DNA from: Bacteroidales bacterium
GTDB taxonomy: Bacteria; Bacteroidota; Bacteroidia; Bacteroidales; UBA7960
Direction of reading: 5' to 3'
Length of the DNA: 64,000 bases
NCBI GenBank assembly: GCA_003559855.1
Contig: PWJZ01000072.1
Location: 1-64,000 of the forward strand
The notes beneath the pieces were generated by a model that was given only the letters and a program-made list of their open reading frames with translations, did no database searches and was not told the DNA's origin. A program made the translations under genes and the position numbers. Below are positions 29,601 through 38,299 of this stretch, in pieces. Every line of letters begins with the position of its first letter. The stretch's first letter is position 1.

Positions 29601-31781
29601 TTCTTCATCATCAAAAACATTAATCTCGTCAAATTCGCTTCCTGCTTTGATCAGCAATGTTGTACCCAGCTGACTGATTTTTCCGCTAAGCTTTTCCAGG
29701 GGGGCACTTTCAGGTGTCAGATCTTTATTTTCAAATGGCAATAAAATTAAATCTGAGTTTCCTGATTCGTTTTTCATGATCTGCTTTTCCGACAGCCTTT
29801 CAACACTGTTATTTATAATTTTTACTTCGCCGAACAGTCGTGACTCATTCATCATCTGGTCAACCAGGTCATATATTTTTTCGCTGCTGCCGCTGTCATA
29901 GTTAATTATTATAATCCTTAGCCGTGCTGATCTCCAGGTTGGGTCGGAAGTGATAAACTTGACCAAAGTAATACCATATGAAAGTTCACGTCCATACCCA
30001 TTCCACCAAAGGTCTATGACTTTTTTCTTCCCAAAACCTTTGTTTCTATCGAAACTTAATATTGCAATATTGTAATTAAGTTGTATAAAATTTCTCAAAG
30101 CCTTGACAAATCTTACAGGGTTTTTCGTATTGCGGCTCCATCCCAGCAAGGTTGTGTTCGGCTCAAACCCCGTAAAGCCATACACCCTGCATATCAGGTC
30201 CATTCCCTGGTATATATCGCTGCATTCGTGCCTGCGCGTAAATATGGTCTTCCCGTAATTATCCGTATCCAGTATTGATTGTGCCTGTTTGCTGAAGAGT
30301 ACATTTTCCGAGGGGTTTTCGATAAGCTCAAAATTTGTAAACACTCCCATCTTTCCTACCATAGCCCTTGCCATTTCAACAAGATGCGGTCTTGATCCGG
30401 CTCCTCCACTGAACAGGATTATGTTTGGGCGCCAGTTTCGTTTGTCAAGACCACCCCTTACCGAAAGCTTTGCCAGGCCAAATTTTATCATTGACGACCA
30501 GACACCGCTCCATGTATCGCCTGCTTGCAGTTTTAATTCCTTACGTTTGATTATTAAAAAGATACCGAACATTATCAGTATAGCTGCTATCATTGCGATA
30601 AAGTCGAGCTGTATCATTATAATAAAACATGCCACACCACCTATCACACTAACCAAAACCGGGATGCGAAAAGAAGGTCTGAAGTCGGAGCCTGCCCAGT
30701 TTTCAATAGCATAGGTGAAATTGAGAAATCCGTATGTAATGATAAAAAATATGGTCACTAATCGTGCGATCACATTAAGATCGCCAATCAGAATGCCGAC
30801 CAGTGCTATTGCAAAAGTCAGCAACAGGGCATTTCGCGGTTCATTTGCAGTGCCAAAGCCTTTAGCAAATACTTTAGGGGTTATTTTGTCGATAGCCGTA
30901 GCCTGTAATATTCGCGGTGCGCTAAGAATGCTTGCAAGAGCCGAAGAAAGTGTTGCACCCCAAACACCTGCCACCACCAATGGTGCATAAAATGAAATGT
31001 TGAGCAATACGCCGGGGTCATGTATAAGCACTTGCCTGTCTACCGTTTTTGAGAGAAAAACTGCCAAACCCGTATATATAAGCAACCCTATCAGTATCGC
31101 CGCCATCATACCTACAGGTATCGACCTGCCGGGATTACGCAAATCACCCGACATGGAAGCCCCGGTGCTGAATCCGGTTACTGCAGGAAAAAAAATAGCA
31201 AAAAGGGCTATCCATGTATATGAACCCGAAAAAAAACTCAATGAGAGCCTGTCAGGCTGCATACCATGCTGTCCGAAAAAAATTGACAACAACGACAATA
31301 TTATCACGATAAGAATTATGATCTGGGTTTTCAAGGCAAGGTTTGTACTGATAAAAGAAAGTATTGTAATGAACAACAATGAAAAAACACCTGTTATCCT
31401 TATCAAATCTTTTGTAATATCAAACCCCAGCGCAGTAAGAAAAACCTCTGAAAAACCTATTAAATAAAGGCTGACGGCAAAAGACAAGCCCACAAAAAAA
31501 GCCAATCCCAGCGTACCCCCAATCGGGAGCCCCAGGCTGCGCGAAATAATATAATAATTGCCACCCGTTTCAACTTTCTTATCTGTAGCTATACTGGCAA
31601 TACTTAAACCCGTGGTAACAGAAATGATATGAGCAACTAAAATGATCCCAAGGGTAGCGATCAGCCCGGCTTCACCAACTATCCAGGGAAGTCTCAAATA
31701 CATGATCACACCCAATATCGAAAGCAAAGACGGGGTAAAAACGCCTTTAAATGTGCCAAACTTGGTATCTTTTGTACTCAT
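26628..31781 (-). CDS. SLC12-like transporter fused to a helical region and a C-terminal AAA+ ATPase
   Basis: A single uninterrupted ORF of 1717 residues. Residues 1-415 form a 12-helix APC-superfamily permease of cation-chloride cotransporter type (FGTFKGVFTPSLLSILGVIMYLR at the start, ARNALLL/IGDLNVIA, WAGSDFRPSFR). Residues about 440-690 match the SLC12 cytoplasmic domain (KRNWRPNIILFSGG). Residues about 770-1400 are long charged helices, probably coiled coil. Residues 1420-1640 are an AAA+ domain: Walker A GKRDSGKSS (1426-1434), Walker B IIIIDDLEL (about 1492-1500), sensor-1 FFIVICNTY, sensor-2-like GNPGQTARAW. A winged-helix-like tail ends the protein. Known cotransporters lack an ATPase. 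It heads a three-gene operon. Ions carried and role of ATP hydrolysis are unknown. Confidence 0.85.
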   Translation of the reverse strand: MSTKDTKFGTFKGVFTPSLLSILGVIMYLRLPWIVGEAGLIATLGIILVAHIISVTTGLSIASIATDKKVETGGNYYIISRSLGLPIGGTLGLAFFVGLSFAVSLYLIGFSEVFLTALGFDITKDLIRITGVFSLLFITILSFISTNLALKTQIIILIVIILSLLSIFFGQHGMQPDRLSLSFFSGSYTWIALFAIFFPAVTGFSTGASMSGDLRNPGRSIPVGMMAAILIGLLIYTGLAVFLSKTVDRQVLIHDPGVLLNISFYAPLVVAGVWGATLSSALASILSAPRILQATAIDKITPKVFAKGFGTANEPRNALLLTFAIALVGILIGDLNVIARLVTIFFIITYGFLNFTYAIENWAGSDFRPSFRIPVLVSVIGGVACFIIMIQLDFIAMIAAILIMFGIFLIIKRKELKLQAGDTWSGVWSSMIKFGLAKLSVRGGLDKRNWRPNIILFSGGAGSRPHLVEMARAMVGKMGVFTNFELIENPSENVLFSKQAQSILDTDNYGKTIFTRRHECSDIYQGMDLICRVYGFTGFEPNTTLLGWSRNTKNPVRFVKALRNFIQLNYNIAILSFDRNKGFGKKKVIDLWWNGYGRELSYGITLVKFITSDPTWRSARLRIIIINYDSGSSEKIYDLVDQMMNESRLFGEVKIINNSVERLSEKQIMKNESGNSDLILLPFENKDLTPESAPLEKLSGKISQLGTTLLIKAGSEFDEINVFDDEEMEDVKEDVVKSFKEKPVIEQVKYPEKRIIANEVLNISRKFYDIHIKYLKNGFGQASILFDKYLGSFNGFSGKLFDQLERVIESKETSQGRNFLYKIINDYAYQTQNNLLKLSGEILPDAKKHLTEAINDCCRDLEANIAEIPDKVYANFDRGEFSITREDKAAVKLFKLRKKLIAGIFRRPVRQKVELKKIANLFLYNRRLEALDSANNDFRTHSYRMVASLKNHFSDVLETLEKIQKDFDNFDKALQITRMERQRLSMQQEKIQQETKRIFEKISNDLNSDLYINLQKISYITDSPVSKFKLKSYEKALKISSSDLHKIKEMPETWLNNLKLFINKSNLEFLLVSFKNRIKTKLHKKIDELKMIIKANMLQNLKTLKEQVELLKSHEKTKEPDALRLIMNEQEAIDLHGQFEHFYKEVQDIINELPEKTDVNTERFLQQVEKGKFGLSDTKTIAVRQKVEFYTGTELINNTRVEMNDLSEKLNRSSQKIRDIIRLTLFNMENVDKKDNEAYPDIFEQKTESLLASLLERIQNEENIICELIDKTSNNLHNYMRLAFENINIVSLSHKTDTGKKKHKMKKESGIRRRIRENRAKISNTFRAAMVNVLYIQSERVMLAKKVTAFEKQHKINSQAVHEIIEVLAPGKGILKEIPYYYLSLFSGSSTISKDLWVGMKKQVEDAGKTISRFENGYPGGLLITGKRDSGKSSLSKIITRQYMPGYQTYIIKAPKGEKPDKQIFDNAIKNTFGTDENIAGHLDKLPGEKIIIIDDLELWWHRTDNGQEYLNRFFELIDNFGKKIFFIVICNTYAYNLLNDVYDLDGYFLGHAECKPLEARELKEMIMLRHKAGGLQFEFNGKHEEDFSEWDFAKLFNKYFELTMGNPGQTARAWISNIKKIKGNLLIIDSPGKPSTLHLNEISDDLWIVILQFTLHRRLDCEKLSEVLRQPLSQTRMLLQNMLRSGIVEEKFEGVFALNPYLEPFLEKKLKNKIIL

Positions 31782-31945
31782 GAAAACACTCTTTTTTTAC
31801 AATATTAAAAAAAATGATAATATGAATTTATTTTTTTACAGGAATATTATCATAATTTTTTTATTTATTTGTCATTTGATATCGGGTTGCGAAAAAAGAA
31901 TTAACAGGGTTTCACCATTTATATTATACACCATTTAATTATTTT

Positions 31946-31953
31946 TATCTTTG
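31946..31953 (+). promoter_or_regulatory. -7 box of the sugar-nucleotide operon promoter
   Basis: TATCTTTG is an exact match to the Bacteroidota TAnnTTTG box, 48 bp upstream of the wbpE-like ATG. No good TTTG -33 element is seen at the usual distance, so strength is uncertain. Confidence 0.55.
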
Positions 31954-32001
31954 TAGCCCCAAAAATAATATTAAACATAACAAATAATAATCCGGGAAAA
32001 T

Positions 32002-33147
32002 ATGGAAAAAATACGAATGGTTGACCTGAAGCGCCAATATGAAAAGATTCAGGAGGAGATTGACAGTGCTGTTCTGGATGTGGTGCGTTCCACACAATAT
32101 ATAAACGGTCCGGATGTAAAGCATTTTCAGGAAGAATTGGAAGATTACCTTGATGTAAGGCATGTTATTCCATGTGCCAACGGGACTGATGCTTTACAGG
32201 TTGCAATGATGTCTTTGGATTTAAAGCCCGGCGATGAGATCATAACCACTTCATTTACTTTTGTAGCAACCGTTGAGGTTATTTCTTTACTTGGTCTTAC
32301 ACCTGTTTTGGTTGATGTAGATGAAGACACTTTCAATATAAACCCGATGGAAATATGCAATGCAATAACTGTTAGAACAAAAGCCATAGTACCTGTTCAT
32401 CTTTTCGGTCAATGTGCCAGAATGGATGAAATAATGACCATTGCCAGAAATCATGGTTTGTATGTTATTGAAGATGCAGCACAAGCCATAGGTGCCGAAT
32501 TCATATATTCTAAAAGCAGGCGCAAGAAAGCCGGCACTATAGGACACATCGGATGCACATCTTTTTTCCCGTCAAAAAATCTTGGTTGTTATGGCGACGG
32601 AGGGGCTATTTTTACAAACAACAAAAAGCTGGCTGAAAAGATCAGAAGTATAGTAAATCATGGTATGTCTATAAGATACTATCATAATGATGTCGGGGTA
32701 AATTCGAGGCTTGATACCATACAGGCGGCAATATTACGTATAAAGCTTAAATATCTTGATCAATACAATGAGTCGCGAAGGAAAGCAGCCGATTACTATG
32801 ACAAAGCCTTCGAAGGCAATGAAAATATTGTTATTCCTGCCAGAAGCAGTTTTTCAACTCATGTTTTTCATCAATATACTTTAAAAACCCGCAATATTGA
32901 CCGTGATAAGCTTCTGAAGCATCTTGCTTAAAAAGATATTCCGGCAATGATATATTATCCGGTGCCAATGCATTTGCAAAAACCATACAAAAGCTTCAGA
33001 TACGGGCAAAAAGAAGGGGATTTGCCGGTTACCGAGAAGTTAAGCAGATCGGTCATTTCCCTACCCATGTGCAGTGAACTTGACAACGAACAACAGGATT
33101 ATATAATCTCAAATGTTTTGGACTTTGTAAACAAAAACCGTTCATAG
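32002..33147 (+). pseudogene. wbpE: WbpE-like sugar aminotransferase interrupted by an in-frame TAA
   Basis: PLP-dependent DegT/DnrJ/EryC1/StrS aminotransferase; by its neighbours, the UDP-3-keto-sugar 3-aminotransferase of the UDP-GlcNAc(3NAc)A pathway. Cofactor lysine is Lys192 in SFFPSKNLG; the glycine-rich GCYGDGGAIF follows. The reading frame stops at TAA (32929-32931) after residue 309 and continues in the same frame with KDIPAMIYYPVPMHLQKPY, a family-typical end, to TAG at 33145-33147. Joined length would be 381 codons counting the stop, about normal for the family. No other defect is visible, so this is a single G-to-T (or C-to-T) change, a sequencing error or read-through. The missing C-terminal 71 residues form part of the fold, so a truncated enzyme is unlikely to work. 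Confidence 0.85.
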
Positions 33148-33152
33148 TTGTT

Positions 33153-33731
33153 ATGGAGAAAGAATATTTCAGCCATGAAACAGCTGTCATTGACCGGGGA
33201 TGTAAAATAGGCAAGGGCACAAAAATATGGCATTTTTCGCATATTATGCCCGGCTGTGTTATAGGCGAGCGTTGCAACCTGGGGCAAAATGTTGTCGTAA
33301 TGCCTGAAGTTATTCTGGGTACAAATGTAAAGGTTCAGAACAACGTGTCAATATATACCGGTGTAATTTGTGAAGACGATGTTTTTTTTGGCCCGTCAAT
33401 GGTCTTCACCAACATCATCAATCCGCGCAGTGCTGTTGTAAGACGAGGCAAATATGAAAAGACACTTGTACGCAAAGGTGCATCAATAGGCGCAAATGCT
33501 ACAATAATCTGCGGCATTGAAATAGGCAAATATGCTTTTATAGGCGCCGGTGCCGTCGTGATAAAAGACGTTGACCCCTATGCCCTTGTAGTCGGTAACC
33601 CTGCAAGGCAAATAGGATGGATGAGCGAATACGGACATAAACTCGAATTTGACGAAAATAATATTGCCATATGTCCCGAAAGTAAAGAAAAATACAGGGT
33701 ACATAATAATAAAGTAGAAAAAATTCATTAA
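33153..33731 (+). CDS. wbpD: WbpD-like UDP-sugar N-acetyltransferase
   Basis: A 192-residue left-handed beta-helix acyltransferase of the WbpD/WlbB group, which acetylates the 3-amino group of UDP-GlcNAc3NA with acetyl-CoA. Hexapeptide-type repeats run through the middle: [70 protein letters not shown]. The [16 protein letters not shown] segment carries the typical loop and Asn. It begins 5 bp after the wbpE-like gene and lies between the other pathway members. Usual length is about 190-ish. Cytosolic. Confidence 0.92.
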   Translation: MEKEYFSHETAVIDRGCKIGKGTKIWHFSHIMPGCVIGERCNLGQNVVVMPEVILGTNVKVQNNVSIYTGVICEDDVFFGPSMVFTNIINPRSAVVRRGKYEKTLVRKGASIGANATIICGIEIGKYAFIGAGAVVIKDVDPYALVVGNPARQIGWMSEYGHKLEFDENNIAICPESKEKYRVHNNKVEKIH

Positions 33732-33814
33732 ACCAAAGGTCGATGGCTGACAATTAGTTTAAAGATCTTTCTTCTTTTGCCAAAGAATTTAGAATAAAAA
33801 AATATTTATTAACC

Positions 33815-34864
33815 ATGACAAAAATCAAAAAGGACAAAATCAGGTTTGCAATAGTTGGTTGCGGGCACATTGGCAAACGTCATGCAGAGATGATAGCTGC
33901 TAATCCTGAATCGGAACTGGCAGCATTATGCGATATAATTCCGAAGAAAGAACTCAGATTGGAGAAATACAATGTACCTTTTTTCACCTCCTTAGAAGAA
34001 CTGCTGGACAGCGATCTTGACTTTGATGTTGTAAATATATGTACTCCCAATGGTTATCATGCACACCAGACATTGATGTGTCTTGATAAGAAGAAACATG
34101 TGGTATGTGAAAAACCGATGGCTCTTAAGAAACTCGATTGTGAAGCTATGATAAATAAAGCACTGCGTGTAAAACGTGAGATTTTCATTGTAATGCAAAA
34201 CCGTTATTCACCGCCGTCGGTATGGCTTAAGAATATTATTGATGAAAACAGGCTCGGGAATATTCACATGGTTGAGGTAAACTGTTACTGGAACAGGGAT
34301 GAAAGGTATTACAAACCGGGTTTATGGAAGGGGACTCAGGAATTGGACGGCGGAACTCTTTTCACACAGTTTTCGCATTTCGTTGATATTATATACTGGT
34401 TGTTTGGCGATATTACCGACATACAAGGCATCTTCAGTGATTTCACCCACCAGGATCTGACTGAATTTGAAGATTCGGGCTTTGTAAGCTTCAGGTTTGT
34501 AAACGGAGGGATGGGGCATATAAGTTACTCTACAGCGGTATGGGATAAAAATATGGAAAGCAGCATCACTATTATGGGGAGCAAAGGCAGTGTTAAGATA
34601 GGCGGGCAATATATGAATGAGGTGGTATATTGCCATATTGAAAACTATAAGGCCCCTGTACTGGAACCCTGCAACCCTCCAAATGATTATGGAGCCTACA
34701 AGGGAAGTGCCGCCAATCACCATTTCATAATTCAAAATGTCGTTGACACTCTTAAAGGCAAAACAACCATCACTACCAACGCACTGGAAGGTCTTAAGGT
34801 CGTGGAAATTATTGAACGTATATATGATTTGCGTGAAAAACCGATCTCAAATAATAACATATAA
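33815..34864 (+). CDS. wbpB: WbpB-like Gfo/Idh/MocA oxidoreductase
   Basis: A 349-residue NAD(P)-dependent dehydrogenase that in the WbpA-B-E-D route oxidises C3 of UDP-GlcNAcA to the 3-keto sugar, the substrate of the WbpE aminotransferase. N-terminal Rossmann motif AIVGCGHIGKRHAEMI (about 11-26); the catalytic EKP motif appears as CEKPMALKK (about 97-105). C-terminal half begins near residue 130 with MQNRYSPPSVWLKN and includes LDGGTLFTQFSHFVDI, the usual substrate/His motif. It precedes wbpA by 13 bp. Confidence 0.92.
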   Translation: MTKIKKDKIRFAIVGCGHIGKRHAEMIAANPESELAALCDIIPKKELRLEKYNVPFFTSLEELLDSDLDFDVVNICTPNGYHAHQTLMCLDKKKHVVCEKPMALKKLDCEAMINKALRVKREIFIVMQNRYSPPSVWLKNIIDENRLGNIHMVEVNCYWNRDERYYKPGLWKGTQELDGGTLFTQFSHFVDIIYWLFGDITDIQGIFSDFTHQDLTEFEDSGFVSFRFVNGGMGHISYSTAVWDKNMESSITIMGSKGSVKIGGQYMNEVVYCHIENYKAPVLEPCNPPNDYGAYKGSAANHHFIIQNVVDTLKGKTTITTNALEGLKVVEIIERIYDLREKPISNNNI

Positions 34865-34877
34865 CAAAATAACAGTA

Positions 34878-36179
34878 ATGGATATTTTTCAAAAGCTTAT
34901 AAATAAAGAAACAAGCCTGTCGGTTGTAGGTCTCGGATACGTGGGCTTGCCAATAGCCCTTGAATTTGCAAAAAATGTAAAGGTAATAGGCTACGATATT
35001 AAAAAGGATCGCATTGAAAAGATGCAAAATAATACAGACCCGAGCAAGGAGCTTTCAGAGGAATCCTTTGAGGGATGTGATATAAAATTCACTTCAAAGG
35101 ATGAGAATCTGCGCCATGCAAGCTTTCATGTTATCGGTGTACCCACTCCTATCGACAATCATAATCTTCCTAACCTGGAACCTCTTTACTCCGCTTCACG
35201 TGCCGTGGGTAAAGCCTTGAAAAAAGGCGATTATGTAGTATATGAATCAACCGTTTATCCGGGATGTACGGAAGGGGATTGCGTGCCGATCCTTGAAGAA
35301 TTCTCAGGACTGAAAGCAGGGATCGATTTTAAATACGGCTATTCGCCAGAAAGAATTAACCCGGGAGACAAACAACACACAATTTCCACAATAGTCAAGA
35401 TAGTATCCGGATGTGATGATGAAGCACTTGAAACTATTGCCAAAACCTATCAATTGATCGTAAAAGCAGGCATTCATAAAGCTCCGTCGGTTAAAATAGC
35501 GGAAGCGGCAAAGATCATCGAAAACACCCAGCGAGATGTAAATATCGCTTTGATGAACGAGCTCTCCATTATTTTCAACCGCATGGGAATAAACACATAT
35601 GATGTGCTTGAAGCTGCAAAAACCAAATGGAATTTCCTTAATTTTTACCCCGGTCTTGTAGGCGGGCATTGCATAGGAGTAGACCCCTATTATCTCGTAT
35701 ATAAAGCGAAAGAATACCGCTATCATCCCCAGGTAATCAATTCCGGAAGATTTGTAAATGACTCGATGGGCTTTTATGCGGCAAAACAACTTGTAAAAAA
35801 ACTTATTGCCGCCGGCAAAAACGTGTTAAATGCCAAAGTCTTGGTTATGGGCGCCACATTTAAAGAAAATGTCAGCGATATTCGAAATTCAAAAGTCGCC
35901 GACCTGGTCCATGAACTGCTCTCCTATGGAGTTAAAGTAGATGTTGTTGACCCAATGGCCAACAAAGAAGAAGTAAAAAAAGAGTATGGATTCGAAGTTA
36001 CCGAAACCCCGGACAATAAATACGATGCAGTGGTGGTTGCCGTTAACCACGATGATTTTATGAATTTCAACGAAGAATATTTTAAATCTTTAATGAAAAC
36101 AGCAGAAAACGGTATTCTTATTGATATAAAAGGTATTTACAGAAACAAGATCAAAGATTTAACATACTGGAGTTTTTAA
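34878..36179 (+). CDS. wbpA: UDP-N-acetyl-hexosamine 6-dehydrogenase (WbpA/VipA/TviB type)
   Basis: Nucleotide-sugar dehydrogenase oxidising the C6 hydroxyl of a UDP-HexNAc to the uronic acid in two NAD-dependent steps. I use the internal ATG at 34878 (433 residues); the ORF-track start at 34737 lies inside the preceding gene and adds 47 residues unlike the family. Motifs: Rossmann SVVGLGYVGLPIALEFA (15-31), YESTVYPGCTEGDC (122-135), GYSPERINPGD, catalytic Cys265 in GGHCIGVDPYYL (262-273). C-terminal domain has MGATFKENVSDIRNSK. The pathway context makes UDP-GlcNAcA the likely product; a GalNAcA version cannot be excluded. Confidence 0.93.
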   Translation: MDIFQKLINKETSLSVVGLGYVGLPIALEFAKNVKVIGYDIKKDRIEKMQNNTDPSKELSEESFEGCDIKFTSKDENLRHASFHVIGVPTPIDNHNLPNLEPLYSASRAVGKALKKGDYVVYESTVYPGCTEGDCVPILEEFSGLKAGIDFKYGYSPERINPGDKQHTISTIVKIVSGCDDEALETIAKTYQLIVKAGIHKAPSVKIAEAAKIIENTQRDVNIALMNELSIIFNRMGINTYDVLEAAKTKWNFLNFYPGLVGGHCIGVDPYYLVYKAKEYRYHPQVINSGRFVNDSMGFYAAKQLVKKLIAAGKNVLNAKVLVMGATFKENVSDIRNSKVADLVHELLSYGVKVDVVDPMANKEEVKKEYGFEVTETPDNKYDAVVVAVNHDDFMNFNEEYFKSLMKTAENGILIDIKGIYRNKIKDLTYWSF

Positions 36180-37216
36180 TGAAAACAAAAATACTGGTTA
36201 CCGGAGGTATGGGCTACATCGGCTCGCACACCGTTGTTGAACTGCAAAACAGCGGTTACAGGGTTGTTATTGCCGATAACCTTTGCAATTCAAAAAAAGA
36301 GATCCTCCTTCAGATAGAAAAGATAACAGGCATCAGGCCTGATTTTGAACTGGTGGATCTGCAAAATGCGGATGCAACTCTCCGGTTGTTTGAGAAGCAT
36401 AAAGACTTGTCGGGTGTTATTCACTTTGCCGCATACAAAGCTGTCGGAGAATCAATGGAGTTTCCGCTGCTATATTATCACAATAACCTGTTTTCATTAA
36501 TAAATACAATACAGGCAATGTTGAAACATGATATAAACAATTTTGTTTTTTCATCTTCATGTACCGTTTACGGCAATCCTGATAAATTGCCTGTCGACGA
36601 GAAAACAGCTGTTAAGCCTGCAATATCGCCTTACGGCAATACAAAAAGGATATCTGAAGAGTTGCTGTACGACACTGTTAACACAACTTCTCTGAAAAGC
36701 ATAAGCCTGCGTTATTTCAATCCGGCAGGTGCACACAGCAGCGGTTTGATCGGCGAATTGCCAATGGGAGTACCCAACAACCTTGTGCCTTTCATTACAC
36801 AAACCGCAATCGGAAAAAGAGACATATTGAAAGTTTTTGGTAATGATTATTCAACACCCGACGGCACATGTATAAGAGACTACATTCATGTTGAAGACCT
36901 TGCAAAGGCACACGTTGTATCCATAGAAAGAATGGCAGGCAGGAAACAAAAGAATAGCTTTGAAATCTTTAACCTGGGAACAGGAAGTGGCAACAGCGTT
37001 CTTGAAGTTATCAAAACATTTGAAAAGGTGTCGGGAATAAAGATTCCCTTTAAATACACCGGCCGCCGTCCGGGAGATGTGCCGGCAGTATGGGCTGATA
37101 CCAGCCTGGCAAACAACGAACTTGGCTGGAAAGCCCGAAAAAACCTTGATGATATGATGAGATCGGCATGGATTTGGGAACAAAACCTGGCAGAAGGAAA
37201 GATTTTTTCAATGTAA
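36179..37216 (+). CDS. galE: UDP-glucose 4-epimerase
   Basis: Extended short-chain dehydrogenase of 345 residues. NAD motif GGMGYIGSHTV (9-19), DNLCNSKKE after the second strand, catalytic SSSCTVYG (about 124-131) and YGNTK (the YxxxK motif, about 151-155), RYFNPAGAHSSGLIGE and a C-terminal GRRPGDVPAVWAD. Interconverts UDP-glucose and UDP-galactose; some homologues also act on the N-acetyl forms. ATG overlaps the wbpA stop codon (TAATG), so translation is probably coupled. Cytosolic. Confidence 0.94.
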   Translation: MKTKILVTGGMGYIGSHTVVELQNSGYRVVIADNLCNSKKEILLQIEKITGIRPDFELVDLQNADATLRLFEKHKDLSGVIHFAAYKAVGESMEFPLLYYHNNLFSLINTIQAMLKHDINNFVFSSSCTVYGNPDKLPVDEKTAVKPAISPYGNTKRISEELLYDTVNTTSLKSISLRYFNPAGAHSSGLIGELPMGVPNNLVPFITQTAIGKRDILKVFGNDYSTPDGTCIRDYIHVEDLAKAHVVSIERMAGRKQKNSFEIFNLGTGSGNSVLEVIKTFEKVSGIKIPFKYTGRRPGDVPAVWADTSLANNELGWKARKNLDDMMRSAWIWEQNLAEGKIFSM

Positions 37217-37239
37217 GCTATGCAGCAAATCACTTGATT

Positions 37240-38292
37240 ATGAAAAAAATACTTATTACCGGTGGAGCAGGATTTATCGGGTCTCATGTGGTAAGATTGT
37301 TTGTAAAGAAATATCCGAACCATAAAATATTCAATCTGGACAAACTCACTTATGCCGGCAATCTTGAAAACCTGAAAGACATAGAGAAATACAACAATTA
37401 CAGATTCATTAAAGGAGATGTTGTTGATGAAAGCTTTATTTTCGACCTGTTTTTAAAAGAAAAATTCGACACTGTCATTCATTTGGCTGCCGAGTCGCAT
37501 GTTGATCGTTCTATATCAATGCCCACGGAGTTTGTTTACTCTAATATTTTAGGTACGGTAAACCTGTTAAATGCTTCACGTGCAGTATGGCAAAATGATT
37601 TTACCGGCAAGCTTTTTTATCATATCAGCACCGATGAGGTTTTCGGTTCTCTCGGAAAAGACGGATATTTCACAGAAACAACACCATACGATCCGCGCAG
37701 CCCATATTCTGCATCCAAAGCCAGTAGTGACCACTTCGTCAGGGCTTATCACAACACGTACCTGATGCCTGTCGTAATATCCAACTGCTCAAATAATTAC
37801 GGACCAAACCAGTTCCCCGAAAAACTCATACCTCTTTGTATCAATAATATAATAAACAAAAAGCCATTGCCTGTGTATGGTAAAGGAAAGAACATACGCG
37901 ACTGGCTTTATGTAGAGGATCACGCCAAAGCCATTGACATAATAAGCCTGATGGGCAAACCGGGTGAAACATACAATGTCGGAGGTCTCAATGAATGGAA
38001 AAACATCGACCTGATCAGGTTGCTTTGCCATATAATGGACCGTAAACTGGAACGCCCGGCAGGCGATTCGGCATCACTGATAACATTTGTTAAAGACCGT
38101 GCAGGACACGACAAGCGTTATGCTATAGATGCCTCAAAGATACAGAAAGAGCTGGGTTGGAAGCCTGAACATAAATTCGAAGAAGGACTTGAAAAAACCG
38201 TTGACTGGTACATTTCAAATCAACAATGGCTCAGAAATGTTACATCGGGCGACTACTTAAAATATTATGAACAACAATATGAAAAAAGGTAG
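37240..38292 (+). CDS. rfbB: dTDP-glucose 4,6-dehydratase
   Basis: First committed enzyme of dTDP-deoxyhexose synthesis (rhamnose, fucosamine and others). I start at 37240 (350 residues), where MKKILITGGAGFIGSHVV matches the family; the longer ORF start at 37168 lies within galE. Motifs: TGGAGFIGS (P-loop-like NAD site), HLAAESHVDRSI (about 80-91), STDEVFG, YSASKASSDHFVR (active-site Tyr/Lys) and NCSNNYGPNQFPEKLIPL. The rfbACD genes are not in this window, so the final deoxyhexose cannot be named. It is co-directional with galE, 23 bp apart. Confidence 0.94.
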   Translation: MKKILITGGAGFIGSHVVRLFVKKYPNHKIFNLDKLTYAGNLENLKDIEKYNNYRFIKGDVVDESFIFDLFLKEKFDTVIHLAAESHVDRSISMPTEFVYSNILGTVNLLNASRAVWQNDFTGKLFYHISTDEVFGSLGKDGYFTETTPYDPRSPYSASKASSDHFVRAYHNTYLMPVVISNCSNNYGPNQFPEKLIPLCINNIINKKPLPVYGKGKNIRDWLYVEDHAKAIDIISLMGKPGETYNVGGLNEWKNIDLIRLLCHIMDRKLERPAGDSASLITFVKDRAGHDKRYAIDASKIQKELGWKPEHKFEEGLEKTVDWYISNQQWLRNVTSGDYLKYYEQQYEKR

Positions 38293-38299
38293 CATAAAT

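Noticed and set aside
34737-34877. Longer N-terminus for wbpA from the ORF track
   Set aside because: The extra 47 residues overlap wbpB and are unlike the dehydrogenase family; the ATG at 34878 matches.
37168-37239. Longer N-terminus for rfbB from the ORF track
   Set aside because: These codons lie within the galE reading region and do not match the family start MKKILITGGAGFIGS.
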